DNA of 64,000 nt, from NCBI RefSeq assembly GCF_004363175.1, contig NZ_SNYR01000002.1, positions 744,001-808,000 on the forward strand, in the 5' to 3' direction. The position numbers and the translations under genes are program-made. The notes beneath the pieces are model-generated. The model was not told where the DNA came from, searched no databases, and worked only from the letters and a program-made list of their open reading frames with translations. Positions within the stretch are counted from its first letter, which is position 1. Each line of letters opens with the position of its first letter. Below are positions 7,311 to 16,378 of this stretch, one piece after another. Source of the stretch: Maritalea mobilis. Its GTDB lineage: Bacteria; Pseudomonadota; Alphaproteobacteria; Rhizobiales; Devosiaceae.

Positions 7311-9137
7311 TTATTTGATTAATTCACCGAGCGCGCTGGCACCTTGATCGGCTGCGCCGACAAGCTGCCGCATGCCAGCAAAGAGCTCGCGGCCCAAACC
7401 ATGGTGCGATGCACTCAAATCTTGCGTTGCCACGGGGCGGGCATCAAATTCAGCTTGATCCACCAAGATTTCCAACACGCCTGCTTCTGCGTCAAGACGG
7501 ATCACGTCGCCATCTTTGATCTTGGCGATTGGCCCGCCATCCACAGCCTCAGGGGTCATATGAATTGCAGCTGGCACTTTGCCAGAAGCACCTGACATAC
7601 GGCCATCTGTGACCAACGCAACCTTGATGCCGCGATTTTGCAGCACGGACAATGGTGGGGTCAGTTTATGAAGCTCTGGCATGCCGATGGCTTTTGGCCC
7701 TGAAAAGCGCACCACAGCAATCACATCTTCATTCAGTTCGCCTGCCTTAAAGGCGTCGTTCAATTCATCTTGCGAGTGGAACACTTTTGCTGGCGCTTCC
7801 ACCACACGATGTTCCGGCTTCACCGCTGAAATTTTGATCACCGATTGTCCCAGATTGCCTTTAAGCAATTTCAACCCGCCATTTTTGGCAAAAGGCTTGT
7901 TGCATGGGGTCAGCACATTTTCATTGCCAGATTCTTTGGCAGCGGGTTCCATTTTGATGCGGTCGTCAATCAATTTTGGCTCTTGCGCATAAACATGCAG
8001 ACCTGAGCCCCAAATTGTTTTCACATCATCATGGGCCAAGCCGCTGTTCAGCAACTGATCGATCAAGAAGCCCATGCCGCCCGCAGCGTGGAAATGGTTC
8101 ACATCGGCCATGCCATTTGGATAAACGCGGGTCAGCAATGGCACCACGTCTGACAGGTCAGACATGTCTTGCCATGTGATTTGAATGCCCGCGGCAGCCG
8201 CCATGGCGATCAAATGGATGGTGTGGTTTGTGGAGCCGCCTGTGGCGTGCAGGCCGATCATGCCATTCACGATGGCTTTTTCATCCACCACACGGCTGGC
8301 TGGGGTAAATTCATTGCCCAACGCTGTGATCGCCAAAGCACGGCGGGTCGCTTCCTTGGTCAGGGCATCCCGCATTGGGGTGCCCGGATTGACGAAGCTT
8401 GAACCGGGCAATTGCAGACCCATAATTTCCATCAACATCTGGTTGGTGTTGGCGGTGCCATAGAAGGTGCAGGTGCCCGGCGAGTGATAGCTCTCGCTCT
8501 CCGCTTTCAGCAACTCATCACGCCCCACCTTGCCTTCGGCATAGAGTTGGCGGATGCGCGCTTTTTCGTCATTTGGAAGGCCAGACGGCATGGGGCCAGC
8601 TGGCACAAACACCGCTGGGATATGCCCAAATGTCAGCGCGGCGATCACCAAGCCGGGGACGATTTTATCGCAAATCCCCAAGAACATGGCCGCATCAAAC
8701 ATATTGTGGCTGAGGCCAACGCCTGCGGCCAGCGCAATCACGTCACGCGAGAACAGCGACAAATCCATGCCGGGTTGGCCTTGGGTCACCCCATCGCACA
8801 TGGCAGGCACGCCACTGGCGACTTGGGCCACGGCGCCTGCTTCTTCTGCGGCTGCTTTGATCTGATCAGGGTAATCCTTATAGGGCGCGTGGGCGGACAG
8901 CATATCGTTATAGGCGGTGATGATGCCGATATTGGGCGTTACATCATCGCTTAGCTTTGCTTTGTCGCTAACACCACAAGCGGCAAAGCCGTGCGCCAAG
9001 TTACCGCAAGACAAGGCCGTACGGTGCACGCCTTGCTTAGCTGCCGCATCCATACGGTCCAGATAAATCCGCCGGGTTCTCTCGCTGCGTTTGGTGATAC
9101 GCTCAGTAACTTCGCGGATCGTTTGATTGACGCTCAT
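7311..9137 (-). CDS. edd: Phosphogluconate dehydratase
   Basis: 6-phosphogluconate dehydratase (608 residues, normal for the family), the first committed enzyme of the Entner-Doudoroff pathway, making 2-keto-3-deoxy-6-phosphogluconate with a [4Fe-4S] cluster. IlvD/Edd signatures visible: [20 protein letters not shown] and [13 protein letters not shown], with candidate cluster cysteines, and the C-terminal [19 protein letters not shown]. An upstream in-frame ATG at 9179 exists, but ATG 9137 has AAGGAGAAG just before it and starts the conserved [14 protein letters not shown]. It is the last gene of zwf-pgl-edd. KDPG aldolase (eda) is not in the window. Confidence 0.96.
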   Translation of the reverse strand: MSVNQTIREVTERITKRSERTRRIYLDRMDAAAKQGVHRTALSCGNLAHGFAACGVSDKAKLSDDVTPNIGIITAYNDMLSAHAPYKDYPDQIKAAAEEAGAVAQVASGVPAMCDGVTQGQPGMDLSLFSRDVIALAAGVGLSHNMFDAAMFLGICDKIVPGLVIAALTFGHIPAVFVPAGPMPSGLPNDEKARIRQLYAEGKVGRDELLKAESESYHSPGTCTFYGTANTNQMLMEIMGLQLPGSSFVNPGTPMRDALTKEATRRALAITALGNEFTPASRVVDEKAIVNGMIGLHATGGSTNHTIHLIAMAAAAGIQITWQDMSDLSDVVPLLTRVYPNGMADVNHFHAAGGMGFLIDQLLNSGLAHDDVKTIWGSGLHVYAQEPKLIDDRIKMEPAAKESGNENVLTPCNKPFAKNGGLKLLKGNLGQSVIKISAVKPEHRVVEAPAKVFHSQDELNDAFKAGELNEDVIAVVRFSGPKAIGMPELHKLTPPLSVLQNRGIKVALVTDGRMSGASGKVPAAIHMTPEAVDGGPIAKIKDGDVIRLDAEAGVLEILVDQAEFDARPVATQDLSASHHGLGRELFAGMRQLVGAADQGASALGELIK

Positions 9138-9185
9138 GGGTTCTTCTCCTTTGGATTTATCCGTGCGACCTGAGGGCAAAGGATA

Positions 9186-9887
9186 TTAGGGACACCAGAA
9201 GATGTTCAGTTCTTTCAATGTTTGGCGCAGTACGGCGCGGATGGGCATTTCGGCAACATCGCCCTCACCCATCGCAGTTTTCAACACGTCCTGTTTCTCA
9301 TCGCCTTCAATATGCAGTGCCAAAAAGCTAGACTGCAACAATTGCGGCAATGTGAAGGTGATGCGCGGCTCGCCAGCGCCGGGGGCTTCAATTGCCGTGA
9401 ATGTGTTTTGATTTTTCAAATCAATGGCTTCGGCCAGCTGGTCACCTTCTGGGAAAAAGGATGCTGTGTGCCCGTCTGTGCCCATGCCCAAAATCACAAC
9501 CGTGTAGGGCTTATGCATGGCAGCAAACTGCTCACCCAAAGATTTTGCGCCTTCTTGCGCAGATTGGCCATCCACATAAAGCGGCATAAAGGCTGCGCCA
9601 TTGGCTTTATTTTGCAGCAGATATTCACCCACCAGTTTCGCGTTTGAGCGATCAGAACTTGGCGGCACCCAGCGCTCATCGACCAAAGAAATGGTCACAC
9701 GGGTCCAATCCAATTCTTCCTCGCTCAACGCAGCAAAAAACGCTTTGGGCGTTGAGCCGCCTGAAACCAGCATGCTGGCTTTGCCGCTGGCTTCAATATC
9801 GCGCTTCAACTCCGTGGCCACACGAAAGGCCAAGGCGCGCGCCAGTTGGTCTTTGCTGTCAAAATTATGGTCGATTAAATCTGCCAT
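9186..9887 (-). CDS. pgl: 6-phosphogluconolactonase
   Basis: Hydrolyses 6-phosphogluconolactone to 6-phosphogluconate. The 233-residue protein carries the glucosamine-6-phosphate isomerase/lactonase fold with the expected motifs: MLVSGGSTPKAFFAAL for phosphate binding, SLVDERWVPPSSDRSN, and VVILGMGTDGHTASFFPEG with the catalytic Asp/His region. It sits between zwf (8 bases upstream) and edd, giving the complete glucose-6-phosphate to KDPG route in one operon. Confidence 0.95.
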   Translation of the reverse strand: MADLIDHNFDSKDQLARALAFRVATELKRDIEASGKASMLVSGGSTPKAFFAALSEEELDWTRVTISLVDERWVPPSSDRSNAKLVGEYLLQNKANGAAFMPLYVDGQSAQEGAKSLGEQFAAMHKPYTVVILGMGTDGHTASFFPEGDQLAEAIDLKNQNTFTAIEAPGAGEPRITFTLPQLLQSSFLALHIEGDEKQDVLKTAMGEGDVAEMPIRAVLRQTLKELNIFWCP

Positions 9888-9895
9888 TCTGTCAC

Positions 9896-11389
9896 CTATA
9901 ATGCTTTTGGGTCGTCCAACTCTTCATGCCAAGTGCGGCCATCGCGCTCGATCAGCGCAACAGAGCTGGTTGGCCCCCAAGTGCCCGCGGTGTAGCCATG
10001 CAAAGGCGTTGCATCAGTATCCCATGCTTCGCGGATCGGATCGATCCAAGCCCATGCGGCTTCCAATTCATCGCGACGCATAAATAGAGTTTGATTGCCG
10101 CGCACTACATCCATGAGCAACCGCTCATAAGCTTCTGGGGTCCGCTGGGTAAACGTGTCAGCAAAGCTAAGGTTCAATGGCACTTGGCGCAAACGCATGC
10201 CACCGGGGCCGGGATCCTTGATCATCAAGAACAGCTTCACACCTTCATCAGGCTGCAAACGGATCACCAACTGGTTTGGCGTTGGCGCACCCTGGGTGCG
10301 GGAAAAGATAGAGTGCGGAATTTCGCGGAATTGGATGACAATTTCTGATGCCCGGCGCGCCATGCGCTTGCCCGTGCGCATATAGAACGGCACACCATTC
10401 CAGCGCCAATTTTCCACTTCTGCCTTGATGGCCACAAAGGTTTCTGTGTTGGAGGTTGCGCCTTCGCCCAATTCTTCCAGATAGCCCGGCACTTTTGTGT
10501 CTTCAGAGCTCACGCCGCGATATTGGCCGCGCACTGTGTTCTTGTGCACATCGTCGCCCTCAATGCGTTTTAGGGCGCGCAAAACTTTCAGTTTTTCGTC
10601 GCGCAACGCATTAGCTTCATCGGAGGCAGGCGGCTCCATGGCCACCAAGCACAAAAGCTGAAGCAAATGGTTTTGCACCATATCGCGCAACGCGCCGGAC
10701 TTTTCATAATAGGAACGACCACCAGCGCCCACAGATTCTGCGGCAGTGATTTGAATATGATCAATATGGGCAGAATTCCAAATTGGCTCAAACAAGGCAT
10801 TGGCAAAGCGCAAAGCCAAGAGGTTTTGTACGGTCTCCTTGCCCAAATAATGGTCGATCCGGTAAACCTGATCTTCGCGGAAAACTTCTGCCACCGTGTC
10901 GTTGATCTCAATGGAGGATTGAAGATCGCGGCCCAATGGTTTTTCCAGCACCACGCGGGCATCTGGCGTCCAATAATTCTGGCTCGATAGATAATCGCAA
11001 ATGGGTGCGAACAGGAATGGGGCAACGGCGAGATAGAAAGCGCGGACCACTTCAGGATCGTTGCGCAAGGAATCGCTGAGTTCTGCCCAGCCTTCACGGT
11101 CTGTCACATCGTTGGCGATGTAAGAGAAGCAGCCGATGAAATCATCCAGCATTTGTTGTTCAATATGATCCGCATCAACAAATTCGGTCACTGCATCGCG
11201 GGCGAATTTTTGAAACTCTTCGTCGCTCATCTCCGTGCGCGACACACCTATGATGCGCGAATTGGTGTCGAACTGTCCGTCATAAAAGCGGTAATAAAGC
11301 GCAGGGATCAACTTGCGCTGAGAAAGATCGCCAGTGGCGCCAAACACCACATAGTCAAAAGGATCGACCGGAATAATACGGGCGGACAT
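9896..11389 (-). CDS. zwf: Glucose-6-phosphate 1-dehydrogenase
   Basis: Oxidises glucose-6-phosphate to 6-phosphogluconolactone with NADP+ (or NAD+). Full length at 497 residues. The nucleotide-binding motif FGATGDLSQRKLIPALY is at the N-terminus, the active-site signature RIDHYLGKETVQN at about residue 177, and the substrate region IWNSAHIDHIQITAAE follows. It is the first of three tightly spaced genes zwf-pgl-edd, 50 bases downstream of a BadF-type sugar kinase that may be co-transcribed. Confidence 0.96.
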   Translation of the reverse strand: MSARIIPVDPFDYVVFGATGDLSQRKLIPALYYRFYDGQFDTNSRIIGVSRTEMSDEEFQKFARDAVTEFVDADHIEQQMLDDFIGCFSYIANDVTDREGWAELSDSLRNDPEVVRAFYLAVAPFLFAPICDYLSSQNYWTPDARVVLEKPLGRDLQSSIEINDTVAEVFREDQVYRIDHYLGKETVQNLLALRFANALFEPIWNSAHIDHIQITAAESVGAGGRSYYEKSGALRDMVQNHLLQLLCLVAMEPPASDEANALRDEKLKVLRALKRIEGDDVHKNTVRGQYRGVSSEDTKVPGYLEELGEGATSNTETFVAIKAEVENWRWNGVPFYMRTGKRMARRASEIVIQFREIPHSIFSRTQGAPTPNQLVIRLQPDEGVKLFLMIKDPGPGGMRLRQVPLNLSFADTFTQRTPEAYERLLMDVVRGNQTLFMRRDELEAAWAWIDPIREAWDTDATPLHGYTAGTWGPTSSVALIERDGRTWHEELDDPKAL

Positions 11390-11439
11390 AGAGTTTCCTT
11401 TCGTGTTTCACACCATTTGGTGCGCTGACAAGGGCGGGC

Positions 11440-12306
11440 CTATGCCGCCTTTTTTGCCATTAATAATGCCCCATTTTGGGCGTCAGACTTCGCGGCTTGT
11501 ACATAATCGCCAAACCGCTCTGCCAGAATGGGAATCAAGCGTTCGCCCAAACCGCCAACAATGGCCAGTTTTTGCGCCCCACGGGCTTTGAACCAGTTGA
11601 TAAATTGCTCAATCTGATCAAATTCAAACTGCATCAACTCAAGCGCAATGGGGTCATTTTTTTCGAAATATTCGACCACGAATGGCGCGAGGCTGGCAAA
11701 ATCTTTCGGCCATGCTTTGAACGACCATGCCATGAGGCTGTTTTGGCTTCCGCCCAAATGCTCAATCACGGCGCTGGTGAGCGGGGAACCTTCGCTCAAT
11801 CCATCCAACACTTCAATTGACCGCCGTGCCAATGCCCGACCCAAGATCGCGCCGGACGCAGTGTCTGAGATATGGTAGCCCCATCCGCCAACTGGAAAAT
11901 ATTCGCCTTTAACTTTAGCGAGACCGGCGGAGCCTGTGCCCACAATCAACACCGCGCCATCTTCTCCAAGATGTGCGCCCTCGCGGGCGGTTTCCACATC
12001 ATTATGCACCAAGGTTTTGGCAAAGGGATAATCGCGCGCGGCGAAATCGCGTCTTGAGCTTTCCAAATGCGCGCCAGCAAGGCCCAAGCAGGCAATGGTG
12101 CGGGCCATATCAGATTGGCCTAAGCCAGCCTCTTCAAACGCTTTGTGGCTCACTTCAATGATCGAATTATAGGCTTGCGACCCATCGCCAATTGTGGTGT
12201 TTGCCGGGCCGCCGCGCACCTGCGCCAACACATTCAAATCCGCATCGGTCAAACGTGCTCTGCAATTGGTGCCGCCGCCATCGATTCCGAGAAACAGATT
12301 TTGCAC
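11440..12306 (-). CDS. BadF/BadG-family sugar kinase (N-acetylglucosamine kinase-like)
   Basis: A 288-residue ASKHA-fold kinase. The phosphate-1 motif LGIDGGGTNCRARL is at residues 4-17 and the phosphate-2/adenosine region is AVLIVGTGSAGLAKV with GGWGYHISDTASGAILGR after it, as in bacterial N-acetylglucosamine or glucosamine kinases. The annotated start is GTG 12306 (VQNLFLGIDGGG), preceded by AAGGATAGG; a longer frame to 12438 adds 44 unconserved residues. Being just upstream of zwf suggests it feeds hexose phosphate into the Entner-Doudoroff operon, but the exact sugar is inferred. Confidence 0.82.
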   Translation of the reverse strand: MQNLFLGIDGGGTNCRARLTDADLNVLAQVRGGPANTTIGDGSQAYNSIIEVSHKAFEEAGLGQSDMARTIACLGLAGAHLESSRRDFAARDYPFAKTLVHNDVETAREGAHLGEDGAVLIVGTGSAGLAKVKGEYFPVGGWGYHISDTASGAILGRALARRSIEVLDGLSEGSPLTSAVIEHLGGSQNSLMAWSFKAWPKDFASLAPFVVEYFEKNDPIALELMQFEFDQIEQFINWFKARGAQKLAIVGGLGERLIPILAERFGDYVQAAKSDAQNGALLMAKKAA

Positions 12307-12486
12307 GCAGCCTATCCTTTTTTGCTCAAAACATTGAAATTTGGCCGGACCATAAACACAATTGCTCTTATACGAAAGTATTAATCCGCGCAAATTCGCC
12401 CGTTTTTTGGCAAAAATGCATTTGTGGGCCATTGGCAAGGGAACGGGCTTGATTTAAGCAAGGCGTTCGTTTGAAATGGTGATGAA

Positions 12487-12867
12487 TTGGCACAAACTCT
12501 AATCATATGTTCAACCTGCAAATTCAGCTCGGTGAGCGCCTTTAATGAAAAGGGCGAAACCGGAGGGGAATTGCTGGCCAATATGGTGGAAGCAGAACGC
12601 GACAAACGGCAAATGGAACTCACAATTGTGCGCCATGCCTGCCTTTGGAGCTGCAAGCAATCTTGTGCCATTCAATTACAAGATGAAAATAGAACGGGCT
12701 ATCATGCTGGTGGGTTCACTCCCGACCAACCCACAGCATCGGCCATTATAGATTGGGCGGCAGCGCATCAACGCACAGCAAATGGCGAAGTGCCATTTGC
12801 TGAATGGCCGGATGCCATGAAAGGGCATTTTATTGCGCGCCTCCCTGCGATTAAGAAAGAAAAATAA
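12487..12867 (+). CDS. DUF1636 family Cys-rich protein of the cobalamin locus
   Basis: A 126-residue protein, probably starting at TTG 12487 (MAQTLIICSTCKF) behind GGTGATG. It has an N-terminal C-x2-C pair (CSTC), then RHACLWSCKQSCAIQLQDENRTGYHAGGF, a thioredoxin-like ferredoxin pattern of the DUF1636 family. DUF1636 genes are repeatedly found with cobalamin genes, where a metal-binding or redox role is suspected but not shown. It is one base upstream of cobU and clearly in the same operon. Confidence 0.78.
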   Translation: MAQTLIICSTCKFSSVSAFNEKGETGGELLANMVEAERDKRQMELTIVRHACLWSCKQSCAIQLQDENRTGYHAGGFTPDQPTASAIIDWAAAHQRTANGEVPFAEWPDAMKGHFIARLPAIKKEK

Positions 12868-12868
12868 A

Positions 12869-13393
12869 ATGATCAATCACTCCCTTATTCTTGGCGGCGC
12901 GAAATCAGGCAAAACTGGATTTGCCGAAGGCGTTGCTCTGCGCGGCAACAAGAAGCCCCTTTATGTGGCCACTGGCCGCGCTTATGACGAAGAAATGAAA
13001 CTGCGCATTTCTGCCCACCAACAAGCGCGGGGCGACCATTTCGATACAGTTGAACAGCCGATCAACCTCATCTCCGCCCTTGAGCGTGCGCGGGGCAAAT
13101 ATGATCGCGTGTTAGTGGATTGCCTCACACTGTGGATCACCAATTTGATGATGGCAGACTATGATGTGGATGAAAGCGTTGAAGCCCTCGCCCACTGGCT
13201 GAGCACCAATGACGATTTGATGGTGGTTCTGGTTTCAAATGAAGTCGGCCAAGGCGTTATCCCAGACAATAAGATGGCCCGCGAATTTGTGGACCATGCC
13301 GGCATCGCCCATCAGGAGCTGGCCCGCATTTGTCAAAATGTGGTGTTTGTCACTTCAGGTATCCCGCAAAATCTTAAGGGCGATTTGGCGTAG
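12869..13393 (+). CDS. cobU: Adenosylcobinamide kinase / adenosylcobinamide-phosphate guanylyltransferase
   Basis: Bifunctional CobU/CobP (174 residues) that phosphorylates adenosylcobinamide and attaches GMP in nucleotide-loop assembly. P-loop GGAKSGKTGFAEG at residues 8-20, the conserved YVATGRAYDEEMKLRISAHQ block with the guanylylated His region, RVLVDCLTLWITNL, and VSNEVGQGVIPDNKMAREF. The first ATG (12869) starts the conserved LILGGAKSGKT segment; an upstream in-frame start at 12833 would overlap the DUF1636 gene. A terminator follows at 13431-13458. Confidence 0.94.
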   Translation: MINHSLILGGAKSGKTGFAEGVALRGNKKPLYVATGRAYDEEMKLRISAHQQARGDHFDTVEQPINLISALERARGKYDRVLVDCLTLWITNLMMADYDVDESVEALAHWLSTNDDLMVVLVSNEVGQGVIPDNKMAREFVDHAGIAHQELARICQNVVFVTSGIPQNLKGDLA

Positions 13394-13430
13394 CCACATC
13401 CGACTTCTTTGCAGAATAAATATGTTTTGG

Positions 13431-13458
13431 GGGCGCACCAGATAGGCTGCGCCCTTTT
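13431..13458 (+). terminator. Rho-independent terminator after cobU
   Basis: GGGCGCA (13431-13437) pairs with TGCGCCC (13448-13454) around a 10-base loop and is followed by TTTTGTTT. It lies 38 bases after the cobU stop in the right orientation. Confidence 0.8.
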
Positions 13459-13533
13459 GTTTGCTGTATGCGTTGAATTTCCGACCAAGCGCGCCATATG
13501 CAACAGACTTGTTGACGCCGCTAGGGAAAGAGG

Positions 13534-13914
13534 ATGCGCGACATGGACGGACGATTTGCCAACAGTCGGAAGATTTTGGTCACACTCCTGAGTGGATTTT
13601 TGATCCTGCTGCATGTCGCCGGACTTTGGGATACATTTAAGAGCGGAGATCTAATCAGCGCTGATATTTATGCCAATATTCAGTCGCTGCTTTCAGTAGC
13701 GATCATCATCAGTTTGCTGCTGGTCATCCTCGGCAAAAAGTTTGGTTTGGTCAGCATGTGGGCGAGCATAACAGCTCTTGTCCTGACACAATATGGCGCG
13801 CATTTCGGCTTCTACGATGCCGCCTTCACTGAGGGGCGGTCGGCCTTTTCCTATCTGCGTGGCTTTATGTTTCCAACAGCCATCACATTGCTTTATCAGT
13901 TTCCGAAAAGTTGA
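13534..13914 (+). CDS. Small integral membrane protein, unknown
   Basis: A 126-residue protein with about four membrane helices: ILVTLLSGFLILLHVAGLW, SLLSVAIIISLLLVILG, FGLVSMWASITALVLTQYG and a weaker one near the C-terminus (GFMFPTAITLLYQF). The start ATG 13534 follows AGGGAAAGAGG. I do not recognise the family. It lies beyond the cobU terminator and converges on cobD with 9 bases between stops, so it is probably its own unit; a link to cobalamin is not supported beyond position. Confidence 0.55.
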   Translation: MRDMDGRFANSRKILVTLLSGFLILLHVAGLWDTFKSGDLISADIYANIQSLLSVAIIISLLLVILGKKFGLVSMWASITALVLTQYGAHFGFYDAAFTEGRSAFSYLRGFMFPTAITLLYQFPKS

Positions 13915-13923
13915 CGCGTTGAT

Positions 13924-14880
13924 CTAGTTGAAAAACGCTGCCAGCACCAACAAAGTGCCGAGCATCAGCGTGAGGGCAAACCAATAGAGTGACAGGGCGC
14001 GGTCAATATCATCCGCATCCACATGCTCCTTGCCCTCGCCCATATAAGCCAGTTCCACCGTTTCTCCATCATAGTCGCGCGGGCCGCCAAGCTTTACGCC
14101 GATGGCGCCTGCCATGGCCGCTTCTGGCCAGCCTGCATTGGGTGATTTATGCCATTTCGCGTCCCGCTGGGCAGAACGCCACGCCGCCTTGGCATCAAAG
14201 CCAGCTTTGAACTTGGCCGCGACGGTGAAGAACATAGCAGTAATCCGCGCCGGCACATAATTTGCCCAATCGTCTAGCTTGGCGCTGGCAAAACCAAAGT
14301 CTTTAAAGCGCTCATTTTTGTGACCCACCATCGAGTCAGCTGTGTTGATCATTTTATATAGCGCGATGCCGGGCAAGCCGAACAGCATCAAATAAAAGAT
14401 GGGGGCGACAATGCCATCGGAGGCGTTTTCCGCCAGCGATTCCACGGCGCCGCGCGCCACCCCATCTTCATCCAGACGTTCTGGGTCGCGCCCCACAATG
14501 TGGGACACTGCTTCACGGCCTTCGTCGAGCGAACTGCGCAAGCCCTCACCGACTGCTTTTACGGCGCGGCCTAATTCTTTTTGAGCGATCAAGGTGCTGG
14601 CGAAAATGATTTCAAACACCCAGCCGAAGGGCGCGCTGCGGGTGATGGACATGATGATCAGGCTGATCAGCAGGGTTGCCGCCAATGCCAACCCGATCAT
14701 GGCATATCCATTCTGCCGCCGCCGATGATCTGGCAAATCGGGATGGTTGCCACGTTTTTCCAAAATGGCGATCAGTTTGCCCATCCACATCACCGGATGC
14801 CCGATGGCGTCTAGCACTTGCCGGGGATAGCCCACCATTCGTTCCAACAGCATGGCGAGAAAGGCGATGGCAAAGCTCAT
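13924..14880 (-). CDS. cobD: Adenosylcobinamide-phosphate synthase (CbiB type)
   Basis: Membrane enzyme that amidates adenosylcobyric acid with the aminopropanol-phosphate linker. 318 residues with several hydrophobic helices and the CobD/CbiB signatures: MVGYPRQVLDAIGHPVMWMG at the N-terminus, ESLAENASDGIVAPIFYLML, then INTADSMVGHKNERFKDFG and SAKLDDWANYVPARITA. It follows cobQ by 10 bases in the cobA-cobB-cobQ-cobD operon. Confidence 0.95.
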   Translation of the reverse strand: MSFAIAFLAMLLERMVGYPRQVLDAIGHPVMWMGKLIAILEKRGNHPDLPDHRRRQNGYAMIGLALAATLLISLIIMSITRSAPFGWVFEIIFASTLIAQKELGRAVKAVGEGLRSSLDEGREAVSHIVGRDPERLDEDGVARGAVESLAENASDGIVAPIFYLMLFGLPGIALYKMINTADSMVGHKNERFKDFGFASAKLDDWANYVPARITAMFFTVAAKFKAGFDAKAAWRSAQRDAKWHKSPNAGWPEAAMAGAIGVKLGGPRDYDGETVELAYMGEGKEHVDADDIDRALSLYWFALTLMLGTLLVLAAFFN

Positions 14881-14890
14881 GGTCTATTTC

Positions 14891-16372
14891 CTAAAAAGTC
14901 AGATCACGCGGGGTGGCGAACAGGCTGATCAATTTGTCGCCATCAATGTGGCGCTCAATATGATCGGCAAATCCGTCTAAAATCTGGTCAATGCGTGCCT
15001 CATATTCAAGGTCTGCTTGCAGCACGGCCCCTAAATTTTGCAAAAAGGCGCGGCGGAACTGGTCGCTGGCAAATAGGCCGTGCAAGTAAGTACCCATGAT
15101 CTTGCCGCTGACGGACATGGCTCCGTCCGTTTCATCACCAATCTGGCTGAAGGGCCGCTCTCGATCTGACCCTTGCGTTTCGCCCATATGCATATGGTAG
15201 CCACGCACGGTTTGCTGGGTCGCCAAATGGAGAGTTTCTTCTTCACGCAGCTGCTTCTGGCTGGCCATCGTGGTTTCAATGTCCAGCAGGCCGAGCCCAT
15301 CAATAGAGCGGGGTGCGCCTTCGACGCCTTCCGGGTCGTGAATTTTTTTGCCCAGCATTTGATATCCGCCGCACAGGCCCAGCACAGCCCCGCCAGCGCG
15401 GGCATGGGCGAGAATATCGATATCCCAGCCTTGGGCCTTCAGCGCTTCAAAATCAGCGATGGTGGCTTTGGAGCCGGGCAGCAGGATCAGGTCGGCATCG
15501 CGGGGTAATGCGTTGCCGGGCTGCACAATCTCAACGCTCACATTGGCTTCCTGCCTTAGCGGGTCCAAATCATCAAAATTGGAGATACGTGGCAAGCGCG
15601 GCACGACAATTTTCAGGCCATCGTTCTTGACCAGGTCGGTGTCATCCAACGCCAAGGCGTCTTCCGGCGGCAGCAATTTTGCATCCGCATGGAAAGGCAA
15701 TGGACCAAAACAGGGGCGCTTTGTGTGCGTTTCGATAAAGGCTTTGCCCTCGTCAAAGAGCGATGGATCACCGTGGAATTTGTTGATCAGACTTGCCTTG
15801 ATCAGGGCGGCATCTTCGGGCTGGGCCACGGCGAACGTACCAACGATTGACGCGATCACGCCCCCGCGGTGGATATCGCCAATCAGCGTCACGGGCAAAT
15901 TGAGTGCTTGGGCAAAGCCGAAATTTGCGATGTCGCTATCACGCAAATTTACCTCAGACGCGCTGCCCGCGCCTTCCACCAGCACAAAATCATGAGCTGC
16001 ACTCAGTTTCTGGAAGGCTTTGATGGCTTCGGGCAGATATTCAATGCGGCGCTTGAAATATTCCCGCGCGCTCATGGACGCGACGCGCTGGCCGCGCACC
16101 ACCACTTGCGCGCCCGTTTCATGCTCTGGCTTGAGCAACACGGGATTCATGGCGGTTGTCGGTGCAATCTTGGCGGCGCGAGCTTGTAGCGCCTGAGCGC
16201 GGCCTATCTCACCACCATCAGCAGTCACGGCGGCATTGTTGGACATGTTTTGCGGTTTGAAGGGCGCAACGGAAAAGCCGCGATTGTGCAACAGACGGCA
16301 CAACCCGGCGACCACAAGGCTTTTGCCCACATCCGAGCCGGTGCCCATAAACATCATGCTTTTAGCCGTCAC
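14891..16372 (-). CDS. cobQ: Cobyric acid synthase (glutamine-hydrolysing)
   Basis: Amidates four side chains (b, d, e, g) of adenosylcobyrinic acid a,c-diamide. The 493-residue protein has the N-terminal dethiobiotin-synthetase-like ATPase domain (MFMGTGSDVGKSLVVAGLCR; KPQNMSNNAAVTADGGEIGR) and a C-terminal glutamine amidotransferase domain with the nucleophile in VLGLCGGYQMLGKKI and the catalytic His in GTYLHGLF. Length and order are standard. It lies 6 bases after cobB. Confidence 0.96.
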   Translation of the reverse strand: MTAKSMMFMGTGSDVGKSLVVAGLCRLLHNRGFSVAPFKPQNMSNNAAVTADGGEIGRAQALQARAAKIAPTTAMNPVLLKPEHETGAQVVVRGQRVASMSAREYFKRRIEYLPEAIKAFQKLSAAHDFVLVEGAGSASEVNLRDSDIANFGFAQALNLPVTLIGDIHRGGVIASIVGTFAVAQPEDAALIKASLINKFHGDPSLFDEGKAFIETHTKRPCFGPLPFHADAKLLPPEDALALDDTDLVKNDGLKIVVPRLPRISNFDDLDPLRQEANVSVEIVQPGNALPRDADLILLPGSKATIADFEALKAQGWDIDILAHARAGGAVLGLCGGYQMLGKKIHDPEGVEGAPRSIDGLGLLDIETTMASQKQLREEETLHLATQQTVRGYHMHMGETQGSDRERPFSQIGDETDGAMSVSGKIMGTYLHGLFASDQFRRAFLQNLGAVLQADLEYEARIDQILDGFADHIERHIDGDKLISLFATPRDLTF

Positions 16373-16378
16373 GCGCCG

